A stretch of DNA of 64,000 nt from Mogibacterium pumilum (GCF_002243385.1 NZ_CP016199.1:1691113-1755112); one strand, 5' to 3'; counted from the first letter of the stretch, positions 1-9,272 are shown. Numbers and translations: made by a program. Notes: generated from the sequence alone by a model not told the origin.

Positions 1-91
1 AAATGATACTACTCCACTCCCAAACATAAATTGAAAGTACATCTTTATTATATGTTTTTATTGTAACATACTATAGAAGTTTTAGTTTCAA

Positions 92-1504
92 CTATTTATT
101 AGATATTTTGTTTGCAAACGAAAGTATCTGTTTAAGCGCAATGTCTTTTGCTATCCCTGCAAGTCTTAGTTTATGTGCATAGTCGAGAATTTCTTTGAAA
201 TTTTCTCCTGGCTCTATTCCATTATCAATTAAATCCTTTCCAGTGACATATGGTTTAGCCATTATCTCCTTATATACATTAAATCTGTTAAACAAAAATT
301 TTACGCATTCTTTTTCCTCAGCATTTTTAGAATCTATATATGGCACTGAAGAACATCTATTATATTTCTGTGACTCCACCATATACAATTTTTTTGTTTT
401 ATCACAAATAGCAAAGTAAATAAGATCGACTGGAGCCAAAACATCATCAAACATGTGATTTGTTTTCTTTATAGACGACCTTGCTTCAGCTACTATATTA
501 GGTCGCATATGATTTGGAATCATGTTCCTAATGTACCTTTTTATATAATTATTATGACTAATACGATCCAGAAATCGCTCCGCGATTTCTGCTCCTTGTA
601 GTTCGTGACCATACGCGTGAATTGCGCCATTTACGAATTCAGTCGTCGTAATCTTACCGAAATCATGAGTGAGAGCCAGCAGCATAAACGCGTATGGGTC
701 ACTCACGCAAGATCGGAAATGGGCCGCTCTATCCAGCACCATCATAGAGTGAGTCCAGACATCACCTTCGGGATGGAATTTCGGATTCTGCGCGAGTCCA
801 ATCAGCTGCTCGAGTTCCTGGAACCAGTATCCGAGCTGGCCCATTTCCCGCAGGCATTCAAAAAATTCGGATGGACGGTGGGATTCCAATAACGCCTTCT
901 TCATCTCTATCTCGACTCGCTCGGCCGACAGCTCTCTGAGGTCGAGCGTCCTGCAGATTGAAATCGTGGAAGGCGCGACCTGGAATCCGAATCTGGATCT
1001 GAATTGGGCAGCACGGAGGGCGCGGAGTGGATCCTCACCGAATGTCTTATAATCTATATGGCGGATAATTCGGTTTCTGATATCCTCCACTCCACCATAA
1101 GGGTCAGTGATTTCACCGCTCAGGATGTCCTTCAGTAACGCATTCATTGTAAAATCACGCCTCCGTGCTGCCTCTTTGATTCCGATAAACGGATTGATTT
1201 CAATCTCAAAGTCACGATGACCAGCTCCAGACTTTCGTTCTGAGCGTGGAAGAGCAACATCTATCTGATGACCAGCAAGCGAGTATACACCAAAAGCTGA
1301 ACCAAAGCGTAACGGTTTTCCAAGTTCCTTTAGCACCTCTTCCAAAACTGTCTCAGAGATTCCATGCACTTCAATATCTACGTCCTTAATCGGACGCCTC
1401 ATAACCTCGTCACGAACTGCTCCACCTACTAAATATGCACGTCCTCCCAGTTCTGCTACCCTGACGGCTAACTTTTCAATTATTTCTTTATCTATCTTGT
1501 TCAT
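92..1504 (-). CDS. cca: tRNA nucleotidyltransferase / poly(A) polymerase family protein with HD domain (CCA-adding type)
   Basis: The 470-residue protein has the class II nucleotidyltransferase head: LVGGAVRD near residue 26, the metal-binding DVDIEVHG around 42-49, and RRRDFTMNA near 114. These motifs bind ATP/CTP and metal when CCA is added to tRNA 3' ends. An HD phosphohydrolase-like motif (LALTHDFGK) lies near residue 280, as in HD-containing CCA enzymes. The ATG at 1504 is preceded by the adenine deaminase stop only 11 bases upstream, so the two are probably co-transcribed. The last third (about 92-580) looks more AT-rich than the rest, but the frame is intact. CCA-adding versus A-adding specificity cannot be told from sequence alone. 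Confidence 0.85.
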   Translation of the reverse strand: MNKIDKEIIEKLAVRVAELGGRAYLVGGAVRDEVMRRPIKDVDIEVHGISETVLEEVLKELGKPLRFGSAFGVYSLAGHQIDVALPRSERKSGAGHRDFEIEINPFIGIKEAARRRDFTMNALLKDILSGEITDPYGGVEDIRNRIIRHIDYKTFGEDPLRALRAAQFRSRFGFQVAPSTISICRTLDLRELSAERVEIEMKKALLESHRPSEFFECLREMGQLGYWFQELEQLIGLAQNPKFHPEGDVWTHSMMVLDRAAHFRSCVSDPYAFMLLALTHDFGKITTTEFVNGAIHAYGHELQGAEIAERFLDRISHNNYIKRYIRNMIPNHMRPNIVAEARSSIKKTNHMFDDVLAPVDLIYFAICDKTKKLYMVESQKYNRCSSVPYIDSKNAEEKECVKFLFNRFNVYKEIMAKPYVTGKDLIDNGIEPGENFKEILDYAHKLRLAGIAKDIALKQILSFANKISNK

Positions 1505-1515
1505 CTGTCAATTTC

Positions 1516-3240
1516 TTATATGTAGCTCTGACTCTCAACGTCGAACACGCCGCGCGTCGTGAGTCTCAGCTTCGGAATAACGGGTAGGCTCATGAAGGAT
1601 AGCGTCATGAAAGGATCTATCAACTTACTAACACCTAGTTCAAAAGCCTTTGCCTTTGCATCTTCAAGATTCGTATTCACATCAACTAACGTAGCATCAC
1701 TCATGAGACCGGCAATTTCCAGCTTTACGTCTCCGATACATTTACCGCCGTCAAATACCGTGATTCCTCCGCCATTCTCCGCAATATGATTAACTGCGGC
1801 AGCCATATCCCAATCATTGGTTCCGACAACAATTATGTTATGTGAATCGTGCGATATACTAGTAGCAACTGCACCGCTTTTCAGCCCGTATCCTTTTATA
1901 TATCCGATTCCGATATGTCCCGTATAGTTATGTCTCTCTACTACAGCGATTTTGAGGATATCTGCGGCAACATTCACACCAGTTGCATATCCCTCATCTG
2001 TAGTCATCAGTTCACCTGCAACCATGCCAAGTACACCCCTTGGTCTGTCTATCTTGAATGCTTCAGGTGTGAGCCTATCAACCTTAAATGTGCTATGTGC
2101 CCTCTCTGTCAGGAACTCATCTACAGGAGGAGCTTTGAAGTCCTTGAGCTTTCCGCCGCTGAACATCAGCTTTCCCTTTTTATAAACTTGTTCAATTGTA
2201 AACTCCTCAAAATTATTAATTATTACGAAATCAGCAAGATATCCGAGTGCAATCGCGCCACGATTATTCAATCTGAAATACCTGGCTGCGTTGGTGCTTG
2301 CAACCTTAATTGTCAGTATCGGATCTGCTCCCATCGAAATAGCTTTCTTAATTATATAGTCTATGTGTCCTTTCTCCAGTAGGTCAGACGGATGCTTATC
2401 ATCCGTGCAGAACATACATCTATCTGCATATTTATCTGTCAAAAGCGGCATCAGAGCCTCCAGATTATGAGCTGCTGTACCCTCTCTAATCATAATCACC
2501 TGTCCAAGCTCGAGCTTATCTATAGCCTCACAAGCCGTAGCACACTCATGGTCGGAATAAACTCCAGCAGCGACGTATGCATTTAGCGCCTTCCCCTTCA
2601 CCCCTGGTGCATGTCCATCTATCTTCTTATGGTGTGCCTGTGCCGCAACGATTTTCTCCACAACCTGTTCATCTGCAGAGACTGTACCGACGTAATTCAT
2701 CATCTCTGCGAGCCCCTGCACTCTAGGATGTTCGTAGAAACTATCAATCGCCCTGTAATCGAGCATTGCACCAGACTCGTCAAGAGGAGTCGCAGGAACG
2801 CATGACGGGAGCATAAAACGTACATCAATCGGCAGCCCTTCGGTAGACTGGAGCATGTATTCGACTCCGTCTGTACCCATTACATTTGCAATCTCATGCG
2901 GGTCAGTAACCACAGTAGTCGTACCATGTGGGAGTACTGCTCTCACAAATTCAGCAGGTGTAACCAGAGAGCTCTCGAGATGGATATGGGCATCGAGAAA
3001 TCCCGGGCATACTATCTTACCCGTCACATCCACTTCCTTTTCTCCATCATATTCGCCTATTCCAACAATTAATCCATTCGTAACTGCAATGTCAGCATTT
3101 CGTAGTTCACCTGAGAATACACTCACATATGTTGCATTCTTAAGAACTAAATCCGCTTTACATTTTCCTGCAGCTGCTCTTATAACTTTCTGTTTACGCT
3201 GCAATTTGCGATTGATTTTACCTGTGTAGCTTTCAGACAT
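1516..3240 (-). CDS. ade: Adenine deaminase
   Basis: This 574-residue amidohydrolase converts adenine to hypoxanthine plus ammonia in cytosolic purine salvage. The metal-binding HIHLESS motif is near residue 85, followed by HGTTTVVTDPHEIANVMG, both hallmarks of AdeC-type adenine deaminases. The C-terminal adenine-deaminase domain shows SISHDSHNIIVVG around 465. Length is usual for the family. It is the upstream partner of cca, spaced 11 bp. About 280 bp upstream, to the next gene, contain no coding sequence. Family assignment is firm; substrate is inferred from the family. Confidence 0.93.
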   Translation of the reverse strand: MSESYTGKINRKLQRKQKVIRAAAGKCKADLVLKNATYVSVFSGELRNADIAVTNGLIVGIGEYDGEKEVDVTGKIVCPGFLDAHIHLESSLVTPAEFVRAVLPHGTTTVVTDPHEIANVMGTDGVEYMLQSTEGLPIDVRFMLPSCVPATPLDESGAMLDYRAIDSFYEHPRVQGLAEMMNYVGTVSADEQVVEKIVAAQAHHKKIDGHAPGVKGKALNAYVAAGVYSDHECATACEAIDKLELGQVIMIREGTAAHNLEALMPLLTDKYADRCMFCTDDKHPSDLLEKGHIDYIIKKAISMGADPILTIKVASTNAARYFRLNNRGAIALGYLADFVIINNFEEFTIEQVYKKGKLMFSGGKLKDFKAPPVDEFLTERAHSTFKVDRLTPEAFKIDRPRGVLGMVAGELMTTDEGYATGVNVAADILKIAVVERHNYTGHIGIGYIKGYGLKSGAVATSISHDSHNIIVVGTNDWDMAAAVNHIAENGGGITVFDGGKCIGDVKLEIAGLMSDATLVDVNTNLEDAKAKAFELGVSKLIDPFMTLSFMSLPVIPKLRLTTRGVFDVESQSYI

Positions 3241-3460
3241 TTGAGAACCCCTTTACCTGCACCACTATAAATTAATATATTGTATCATATTTTAATGAAG
3301 CTCTACTGCAAGAAGAGATATAAATATAATACGAGTTGCAATAGTGCTACTTTTACAACTCGCTTAAATTCATATTTCTATATGACGACTTATTGAAATT
3401 AACTTTTCTTATGAGGTTTTATTTACAATTAGTCAACTAAATTTTACATTTCGCACATAC

Positions 3461-3487
3461 AAAAGGAGCCCAGTCGGGTTCTTTTCT
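3461..3487 (-). terminator. Intrinsic terminator of the msrAB / ArsC-like pair
   Basis: Read on the minus strand, an AGAACCC / GGGCTCCT stem with a short GACT loop runs into a T-rich tract (CCTTTTG). It lies about 35 bp after the stop of the ArsC/Spx-like gene. Confidence 0.6.
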
Positions 3488-3520
3488 CTAAACGTATATG
3501 TGTTCTCAAATTTTCTCTTA

Positions 3521-3880
3521 TTAACCTAACAACTTCTCTTCCCAGTCCTTCTCTCTGAAGCCACCGAGCACAAAGTCATCACCAACGACCAGCGGTCTCT
3601 TTACAAGCATTCCATTAGATGCTAGAACCTCGAGTTGCTCATCTTCGCTCATCGCACCTAACTTATCCTTGAGCTCCATTTCTCTATAGAGCATTCCGCT
3701 TGTGTTAAAGAACTTTCTAACCGGCTTGTCACTTCTCGAAAGCCAGTCCCTTAGCTCCTCCTTAGTCGGATTGTTTTCAACTATATGTCTGTCATCGTAA
3801 TCAACACCGTTGTCATCGAGCCACTTTTTAGCCTTCTTGCATGTGCTGCACTTAGGATATTCATTAAATAGAACTTTCAT
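3521..3880 (-). CDS. ArsC/Spx-family thioredoxin-fold protein (YffB/arsenate-reductase-like)
   Basis: About 119 residues with the family signature YPKCSTCKKAKKWL at the N terminus. The CxxC is the redox or metal-thiol centre of ArsC/Spx proteins. KRPLVVGDDFVLGGFRE near the C terminus is the conserved ArsC-family tail. I chose the second ATG (3880) because the GGGAGG site touches the first ATG and is better spaced for the second. It follows msrAB by about 15 bp, which suggests a small thiol or oxidative-stress operon. Whether it is a true arsenate reductase, an Spx-like regulator or a glutaredoxin-like reductase cannot be decided; the CSTC motif without an RpoA-binding signature makes regulation less certain. 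Confidence 0.8.
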   Translation of the reverse strand: MKVLFNEYPKCSTCKKAKKWLDDNGVDYDDRHIVENNPTKEELRDWLSRSDKPVRKFFNTSGMLYREMELKDKLGAMSEDEQLEVLASNGMLVKRPLVVGDDFVLGGFREKDWEEKLLG

Positions 3881-3894
3881 AGTCATCCTCCCTC

Positions 3895-4878
3895 TTACTT
3901 TACAAGTTCAATCAGGTCACCATAATCTGCCTCTAGCATGTCTTCTACTGGAATAAATTTTAGAGCTGCAGAATTGATGCAATATCTCATGCCGCCATCT
4001 TCTGCTGGTCCATCCTGAAATACGTGTCCCAGATGAGAATTTGCACCCTTGCTTCTTACCTCTACTCGTTCCATGCCGAAGGTAGTATCGCGTAGATATG
4101 TCACATGCTCCTCGCTTATAGGTTTCGTAAATGCAGGCCATCCGCAGCCAGAATTGAACTTGTCCGTCGATACGAACAGCGGTTCACCACTCACGACATC
4201 TACGTAAATTCCCTTTTCAAAGAAGTCGTCGTATTCTCCAGAGAATGCTCTTTCAGTTCCTGACTTTCTAACGACGTTATAAGCCTGTGGTCCGATGCGG
4301 TAGAATAGCTCCTCCTCAGTCTCATCTGACGGATAGAGGTCGTCCTTTACCTCCTGACCAGCCTCTGCAGTTTCTGCTGCGAACAGAGCTCTAACTTCTT
4401 CAATTTCATAGTTTGTAATGTGGCAGTATCCGCCTGGATTCTTATCGAGATAGTCCTGATGATAATCTTCAGCATCATAGAATGAATACAGCGGTTCAAG
4501 CTCTACGTAGATTTCCTCATGGATTTCCTCCTGTTGGGCAAATACTTTCTCTAGTGTCGGCAGATCCTTCTCATCCTCGTAATACACGCCCGTCTGATAC
4601 TGTGTTCCGATATCAGCTCCTTGTTTATTCTGAACAGTTGGATCGATAACCATAAAGAACGCATGGGTAAGCTTCTCAAGCGATAATCTCTCGGGATTAT
4701 ACACGATTTTAACAGCCTCTCTATGACCAGTATTGCCTCTACAAACCTGCTCATATGTAGGGTTCTCAGTACTTCCATTTGCATATCCAACAGTTGTCTC
4801 TATAACCCCCGGTATCTCCTTGAACACCCTCTCTGTGCCCCAGAAGCAACCACCGGCAAAATATATATTCTTACTCAT
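3895..4878 (-). CDS. msrAB: Bifunctional peptide methionine sulfoxide reductase MsrA-MsrB
   Basis: The fused enzyme reduces both S and R epimers of methionine sulfoxide in proteins. The MsrA half opens with YFAGGCFWG, including the catalytic Cys at about residue 11, followed by [12 protein letters not shown]. The MsrB half begins near residue 185 ([17 protein letters not shown]) and ends with GHVFQDGP and [11 protein letters not shown], which holds the resolving or catalytic Cys. The start was moved to the ATG at 4878: an AAGGAGA site lies 6-8 bases upstream, and the GGCFWG motif is then at the normal distance. Full length, no defects seen. It is upstream of the ArsC/Spx-like gene, consistent with a shared redox-repair role. 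Confidence 0.93.
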   Translation of the reverse strand: MSKNIYFAGGCFWGTERVFKEIPGVIETTVGYANGSTENPTYEQVCRGNTGHREAVKIVYNPERLSLEKLTHAFFMVIDPTVQNKQGADIGTQYQTGVYYEDEKDLPTLEKVFAQQEEIHEEIYVELEPLYSFYDAEDYHQDYLDKNPGGYCHITNYEIEEVRALFAAETAEAGQEVKDDLYPSDETEEELFYRIGPQAYNVVRKSGTERAFSGEYDDFFEKGIYVDVVSGEPLFVSTDKFNSGCGWPAFTKPISEEHVTYLRDTTFGMERVEVRSKGANSHLGHVFQDGPAEDGGMRYCINSAALKFIPVEDMLEADYGDLIELVK

Positions 4879-5101
4879 TGTTTCTCTCCTTATCGACACA
4901 AACATCTAAATTAATAAGCATAACTGTCTCCGTCCGTATAGCTTGTGTACAATTTAATTATATACATTCTAACCGTTTTTTCAATGCTTTATTTTAGGAA
5001 TATATCTCGTTCAAAAGGCTTCGGAATAACCAGACCACCTTTACCATACATCGCTGGTATGAGGCCAGAATCCTCATCTTTAATAATGTTACCCCACTAT
5101 G

Positions 5102-5902
5102 TTACCTCGTTATATGCAGTATCTTGATCTTGTGTCTATCAATAATTTCTTTAAATTCCACAAGTCCCTTTTCTAACTCTTTCTTCTTCGCTTCTATAGC
5201 CTCTTCGCTTTCTAGAATTTCTTGTATGTTATAAGGAAACTCTTCCCTTACAACTTCAATAGCAGCCCTTACCCTGGCACTCTTCTGTAGAATTCGTTCT
5301 TTCTCCTTCAAAAGGTGCACTCTTACATCTTCATGTTCGTAAGCCGGAATTTCATCATTGGCTATGATACTAATTGTCTTAATCGTCTCTAAATCCCCTT
5401 TTTTATATGCCTGCACAGCATTATTGAACAATTCAAGCTTTACTTCAGATAAGTCTGGATTAAGATCAGGATGAAGAGCCTTTACAATCTGCCTATATAG
5501 AGTCTTGAGCTCCTTGGATTCTTCTTTATATAAGCGTTCTAGATTCTTTCGTTCAATCGCTTCGTTTATCTTCTCCAGCTGTTCTTCAAGCTCTCTCTTG
5601 TAGTCTTCAAACTCTTCATCAAGGAGTGCTTCTATTTCGCTAAAATCAATCTTTTCTTGTCTATTCTTTTTAGCCTGGATGAGCTCGATTTTTCTTCTCA
5701 ATCTAGCCTCTAAACACTGAGCTTCGTAGAGCTTGTACTCAATGGCTCCAAATTCGGCAAAGTAATTCGCCTCTAGATTTTTGCAAACAACGAAACGTAA
5801 CTCATCATACTCGAGCAGTGCCATGGATAGCTCAGTACGAGCCCAATCTACTTCTTCTTTGAGCTTTGCAATCTCAGGAAAAACTATTAATTTGTTTTTC
5901 AT
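5102..5902 (-). CDS. Coiled-coil protein with J-domain-like HPD motif, function unknown
   Basis: About 266 residues, highly charged, with long heptad-like stretches (residues about 60-145 and 205-260) predicting coiled coil. In the middle, YRQIVKALHPDLNPD carries an HPD tripeptide in a J-domain-like context, followed by a short helix (LFNNAVQAYKKGD). The true DnaJ zinc and G/F regions are absent, so it is J-domain-like, not a DnaJ. The start at ATG 5902 is supported by AAGGTGGA seven bases upstream. No signal peptide or membrane segment. It stands alone just outside the ICE left end. Confidence 0.6.
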   Translation of the reverse strand: MKNKLIVFPEIAKLKEEVDWARTELSMALLEYDELRFVVCKNLEANYFAEFGAIEYKLYEAQCLEARLRRKIELIQAKKNRQEKIDFSEIEALLDEEFEDYKRELEEQLEKINEAIERKNLERLYKEESKELKTLYRQIVKALHPDLNPDLSEVKLELFNNAVQAYKKGDLETIKTISIIANDEIPAYEHEDVRVHLLKEKERILQKSARVRAAIEVVREEFPYNIQEILESEEAIEAKKKELEKGLVEFKEIIDRHKIKILHITR

Positions 5903-6034
5903 CAAAATTCCACCTTTCAATAATTATGAATCACACATTGCCTATTTCTATTGATAGTTAGCTAAAGTTTACCAAACTGACGTTATTTATTCAAATCGTC
6001 TATTTGTTTATGAAGATGATTCTAGATATATAGA

Positions 6035-6061
6035 TAAAAACAGGACTCCATCTGGAGTCCT
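6035..6061 (-). terminator. Strong intrinsic terminator, probably the original lysS terminator
   Basis: A perfect 9-bp stem (AGGACTCCA / TGGAGTCCT) with a 2-base loop is followed on the minus strand by GTTTTTATC. No minus-strand gene ends just upstream except across the ICE, where the displaced lysS 3' end stops at 51059. The simplest reading is that the ICE inserted between lysS and this terminator. Confidence 0.75.
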
Positions 6062-6225
6062 ACATTATGCATAGTTTTTGACTCAAACTCTAATACGATT
6101 TTTAACTATCTTTTCAAAAGTTCTTATATGCCGATATAGCCTGTTGTTTCAGGTATTTCCGGCATTTTATCTATCGGGAGATGCTCACATATTTTCTTAA
6201 ATCCGCTTGTGTTTTCGCTTTGAAA

Positions 6226-6246
6226 GGTAGTAAAGAAGTAGTAAAA
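6226..6246. repeat. Integrase arm-binding repeats, left ICE end
   Basis: Two copies of the GTAGTAAA motif lie 5-6 bases apart just past the integrase stop. The same doubled motif occurs at the other ICE end (50968-50989). Tn916-family Int proteins bind such short direct repeats with their N-terminal domain; the role here is inferred from position and similarity. Confidence 0.55.
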
Positions 6247-6259
6247 CATCTCTTTTCCT

Positions 6260-7450
6260 TTAAGCCACCAGTCTGAAAAATTCCGCCTGTGCGCTGTCAA
6301 ATGTGGCGTGTGCGTAATAGTTCAGTGTCATGGTAATGTTGGCGTGTCCCATAAGATACTGTAAGGCTTTCGGATTCATTCCCGCATTTGCCATGTTAGT
6401 GCAGAACGTGTGTCGCAGGGTATGGGGCGTTGTTACCGCCGGCAAAGCTTCCTCATGATTTTTGTTATACTTTTCTACAAGTCTGCGAAACATAGCATCA
6501 TAGTTGATACAAGCCTGTGGTGTTCTGTTCCTTGTGAGAAAAAGAAAGCCTGTGTAGCCGTCAACCTCGAAACTACTTTTTCTTCGGCTTTGCACAACTC
6601 TCTGCAAGGCCTCAAGAACTCGGTCGCTCATTGGAATTTTCCGAATACCGTTTTCCGTTTTCGGTGTTTCAATGCGGTACGATTTTTTACCGGAGTATTG
6701 AAGTTGATGATCCACATTGATTGTCCGATTCTCAAAATCAATATCGCTCTCCGTCAATCCGCAAAACTCTGAAATACGAAGTCCTGTTCCAAGCAGAATG
6801 ATAAGCTCGTCATAATACTTATGATAGACCTTATCGCTTTTCACAAAGGAAAGTAAACTTTCTTCTTGTGCAGGCGAAAGAGGAACCTTCGGCTCGGTGT
6901 CATCCTCAATAACTGTGTTGATATGAAAGTCAAAGGGATTTTTCCTGATACAGTCATCCTGAATGGCGGTATAAAAGGCTGCCTTTAGAGAACGCTTGTA
7001 ATTGCTGATGGTTTTGAAAGAATAGCCTTTTTCTTTCATTCGTAAAGCCCATTCCTTTGCATCAGACATTTTTACATTCTCGATGCTGCAAGTGCCTATA
7101 GTATCTTCCTCAAGGATTCTCATAAGCTGTTTTCTGCCTTGCTTTGTACTGTGTCTTACATTTGCATGGTTTCGTATCTGCTTTGCGTAAAGCTGGCAGA
7201 CGGTCATTTTCTTTCCCACCGGGTCAATCCCGTCATCAAGGTCTTTTTGTATCTCCTTGACCTTTTCCCGCAGGGATTTATCCTCGCGTTTTCCTTTCGG
7301 GGTCTTATCCGTTGGAACTAATTTCCATGCGTACACAAACTGCGTCTTTCCAAAGGTGTCTATATATTTGTAAGCATATCTCCCGTCTTTTCTCTGGCTC
7401 TCTCCTGACCGCAAAACTCGGTTTTTGCTGTCCCGTCTTTTTTCTGACAT
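6260..7450 (-). CDS. int: Tyrosine integrase, Tn916 family
   Basis: This 396-residue site-specific recombinase excises and integrates the ICE. The N-terminal arm-binding domain has YAYKYIDTFGKTQFVYAWKL. The catalytic residues are visible: Arg in GTGLRISEFCGL (about 225), HTLRHTF (about 342), LGHANITMTLNYY with the tyrosine nucleophile at 379, the same number as in Tn916 Int. It is the outermost gene at the left end and lies 75 bp downstream of xis, the usual Tn916 arrangement. Full length with no damaged motif. Confidence 0.95.
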   Translation of the reverse strand: MSEKRRDSKNRVLRSGESQRKDGRYAYKYIDTFGKTQFVYAWKLVPTDKTPKGKREDKSLREKVKEIQKDLDDGIDPVGKKMTVCQLYAKQIRNHANVRHSTKQGRKQLMRILEEDTIGTCSIENVKMSDAKEWALRMKEKGYSFKTISNYKRSLKAAFYTAIQDDCIRKNPFDFHINTVIEDDTEPKVPLSPAQEESLLSFVKSDKVYHKYYDELIILLGTGLRISEFCGLTESDIDFENRTINVDHQLQYSGKKSYRIETPKTENGIRKIPMSDRVLEALQRVVQSRRKSSFEVDGYTGFLFLTRNRTPQACINYDAMFRRLVEKYNKNHEEALPAVTTPHTLRHTFCTNMANAGMNPKALQYLMGHANITMTLNYYAHATFDSAQAEFFRLVA

Positions 7451-7525
7451 GTTATGCTCCTTTCCAAGACGGAAAGAGCCTTGATATGCTATATCTATTA
7501 TAACATCGTCAAGGCTCGATCTCCA

Positions 7526-7729
7526 TTAGATTGTGTCAACCGTATCGATCATTTTTTCAAACTGCTTGCGCTTGATCTGAATACGGTTGCCGTTTAATAT
7601 CACCCAATTTGCGTTAGGATTTTCTTCTGCCAGCTTTCGCAGCTTATTTTCTCCAATGCGAAAATACTTTGCCGCTTCTTCTATTGTAAGGGTATATTTT
7701 TCCCAGATAGGCACATCAGTATGATTCAT
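7526..7729 (-). CDS. xis: Excisionase, Tn916 Xis family
   Basis: A 67-residue basic protein with the winged-helix excisionase core ([22 protein letters not shown], then [17 protein letters not shown]). It binds the element ends and steers Int towards excision. It sits directly upstream of int, as in Tn916 and Tn1549. GGGGGCGATGAG precedes the ATG. Confidence 0.9.
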   Translation of the reverse strand: MNHTDVPIWEKYTLTIEEAAKYFRIGENKLRKLAEENPNANWVILNGNRIQIKRKQFEKMIDTVDTI

Positions 7730-8158
7730 CTCATCGCCCCCTTTCTCAAAATAGGTATAGTAAAAGTTCTGATATTTGTATGTTTTAAGAAAGGCACTAC
7801 CGGACGGCTTTAAGCATTAGCCTCACGGGAATTTCACTCCTGCATGGATCTCATCCAGCCCTACCCATTGCCTGCGACGCTTTGAACGCTCGGACTGTGG
7901 CTATAGGGGAGTATCATTATATATTTTGCGCCGTCATGGCTCGCAAGCAGCTACGCTTGCTTTACGGCAAAATGTTTCTCGCTCGGCTTCCGGGTAGGGA
8001 AGTGTCATGGCGCATTTTCCGCATAGCTAAAGCACAAAAGGAAAGTATCCGGTTTGCCCTATGATACGCCGCCGTTATCTTGCGGGTATATTTGTCAAAG
8101 AACAGGTTCAAGATTTACTGCCTTATCTGCGGAAAGGGGAACGCAGATTGTTACAGTC
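7730..8158. other. Gene-free stretch between xis and the ORF8-like gene, with a long imperfect hairpin
   Basis: No credible gene. A structured segment lies at about 7921-7972: outer arms ATTTTGC..CGT / ACGGCAAAAT enclose an inner GCAAGC / GCTTGC stem. It may be a regulatory RNA structure or a protein-binding site in the xis-int leader. Function unknown. Confidence 0.4.
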
Positions 8159-8410
8159 TTAAACCTTGAACATCAGGACAGCCTGCATCAGCTTTGAACG
8201 AAGGCGATCTCGTATATCCTCGTCTATGCCGTAATAGGTGTTTCCCCGTTCATCACGGAGTTTTCTCATAGAAAGGTGTGCGATATAGCCTGCGTAATGC
8301 TGGCAGACAATATTCATTGCCTGCGGCTCTCCCTTGGTTGCGGCTATGATTACCGGATAAGGCAACAAGCCGCGTTCATCGTCGGTTGTTTTACCAGTCT
8401 GGGTAGTCAT
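8159..8410 (-). CDS. Helix-turn-helix protein, Tn916 ORF8-like
   Basis: 83 residues. The stretch PYPVIIAATKGEPQAMNIVCQHYAGYI is the conserved HTH core of the small regulators paired with an ORF7-like sigma factor in Tn916-family elements, where the pair controls transfer and excision genes. Its ATG lies inside the end of the sigma-like gene (overlap about 20 bases), implying translational coupling. That upstream gene is frameshifted here, so coupling may be weakened. Confidence 0.75.
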   Translation of the reverse strand: MTTQTGKTTDDERGLLPYPVIIAATKGEPQAMNIVCQHYAGYIAHLSMRKLRDERGNTYYGIDEDIRDRLRSKLMQAVLMFKV

Positions 8411-8848
8411 AAGCGTGTTCCTCCAAATAGCGTTTTAGCAGCTCAAATGAGCTGGTTCTCCGATACTGCACTGTGCTTCTCGGAATCTGATAGAGTGCTG
8501 CAATTTCCGCATCGCTCATATCAAAGAAGTAGTAGAGTAGAGTAGAACGGCTCTTCTTTTTTCTTCCGGCAAGCTGTGGATTGCGTCAGCGATAAGCTTT
8601 GCGCTCAATTCTTTTCCGCCTGCGAAAAAGGTTTGTTCTTCTTTATCTTCTGCAAAGAAATCTTCACAGGTATAAAGCTGGTTTTCCTCTTTCGGTGTCA
8701 GGTCGGAAAAACTGATTTCGTGTGCCTGCCGCTTCCGAAGTGCCTTATGGGCATTGATACTTTCGTTTTTCAATGTCCGCTTGCAGAAGCCGTTAAATGC
8801 GCAGCGTATCTGCCATTCGGTCCGCTCAGGTTCATTCATGGTATTCAC
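8391..8848 (-). pseudogene. Sigma-70 region 4-like regulator (Tn916 ORF7-like), frameshifted by a 5-bp repeat
   Basis: The N-terminal part (8516-8848) reads through FNGFCKRTLKNES.. to LPEEKRRAVLLY, then runs into a premature stop. The expected continuation (YFFDMSDAEIAALYQIPRSTV.. to ..LEEHAYDYPDW, the sigma region 4 HTH) is intact in another frame and ends at 8391. The break coincides with three tandem AGTAG units (plus strand, 8531-8545). Removing one unit would restore the frame. It is therefore either a pseudogene or a slippage-controlled switch. The intact relatives activate int/xis expression. Confidence 0.75.
8531..8545. repeat. Three tandem AGTAG units inside the sigma-like gene
   Basis: Three perfect 5-bp units in a row. 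Two units would keep the sigma-like reading frame open, while three shift it. Short tandem repeats of this kind are candidates for slipped-strand mutation. Confidence 0.85.
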
Positions 8849-8964
8849 CTCCTTTCGCAGCCGCGAAAGCGGGTAGAATTTCCCCTTTCGTAAACCCTCA
8901 ACAACGGAGAGATGAAAACTGCCAAAGAAAAGCGAATATTTTTAGAAAAAAGTTTTTGTGAACA

Positions 8965-8996
8965 CAAAAAATCCCGACTGCACAGGGCAGCCGGGA
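8965..8996 (-). terminator. Intrinsic terminator in the leader of the regulatory genes
   Basis: On the minus strand, ATCCCGGCTGCCC / GCAGTCGGGAT folds into a strong stem followed by TTTTTTG. It lies about 115 bp before the ORF7-like start and just after a possible 25-codon ORF, so it may act as an attenuator, as in Tn916 regulatory leaders (inference). Confidence 0.75.
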
Positions 8997-9037
8997 TCGG
9001 ACATGAAAAGATAGCTATATGGATAGGATGTAACAGG

Positions 9038-9115
9038 TTATCCGTAAAGGCACGGAAACCCGGAAATAGAATATATCCCCTTTAACAAGATTTTAATATA
9101 GCGAAAAATAAACAC
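9038..9115 (-). CDS. Possible 25-residue leader peptide
   Basis: A GTG start at 9115 is preceded by AAAGGAGGT seven bases upstream. The frame runs 25 codons (begins MFIFRYIKIL, hydrophobic and basic) and stops about 40 bp before the terminator at 8965-8996. A second mini-ORF of 9 codons (9193-9222) also has a good AAGGAGA site. The pair of small translated frames ahead of a terminator is the layout of a translational attenuator. No homologue is recognised; the remainder of 8849-9272 holds nothing else. Confidence 0.35.
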   Translation of the reverse strand: MFIFRYIKILLKGIYSISGFPCLYG

Positions 9116-9272
9116 GACGATACCTCCTTTGATACCGCCGCATTTTCGTATGATATTATTAAATTCAACCTTCTCCGTTATTTACAGCGGCCTTATTTTG
9201 GATGTGATGTTATTACTTGCATAAAATTTATCTCCTTATCACAAACCTTTCGATTTTATTTTTAAGAACACT

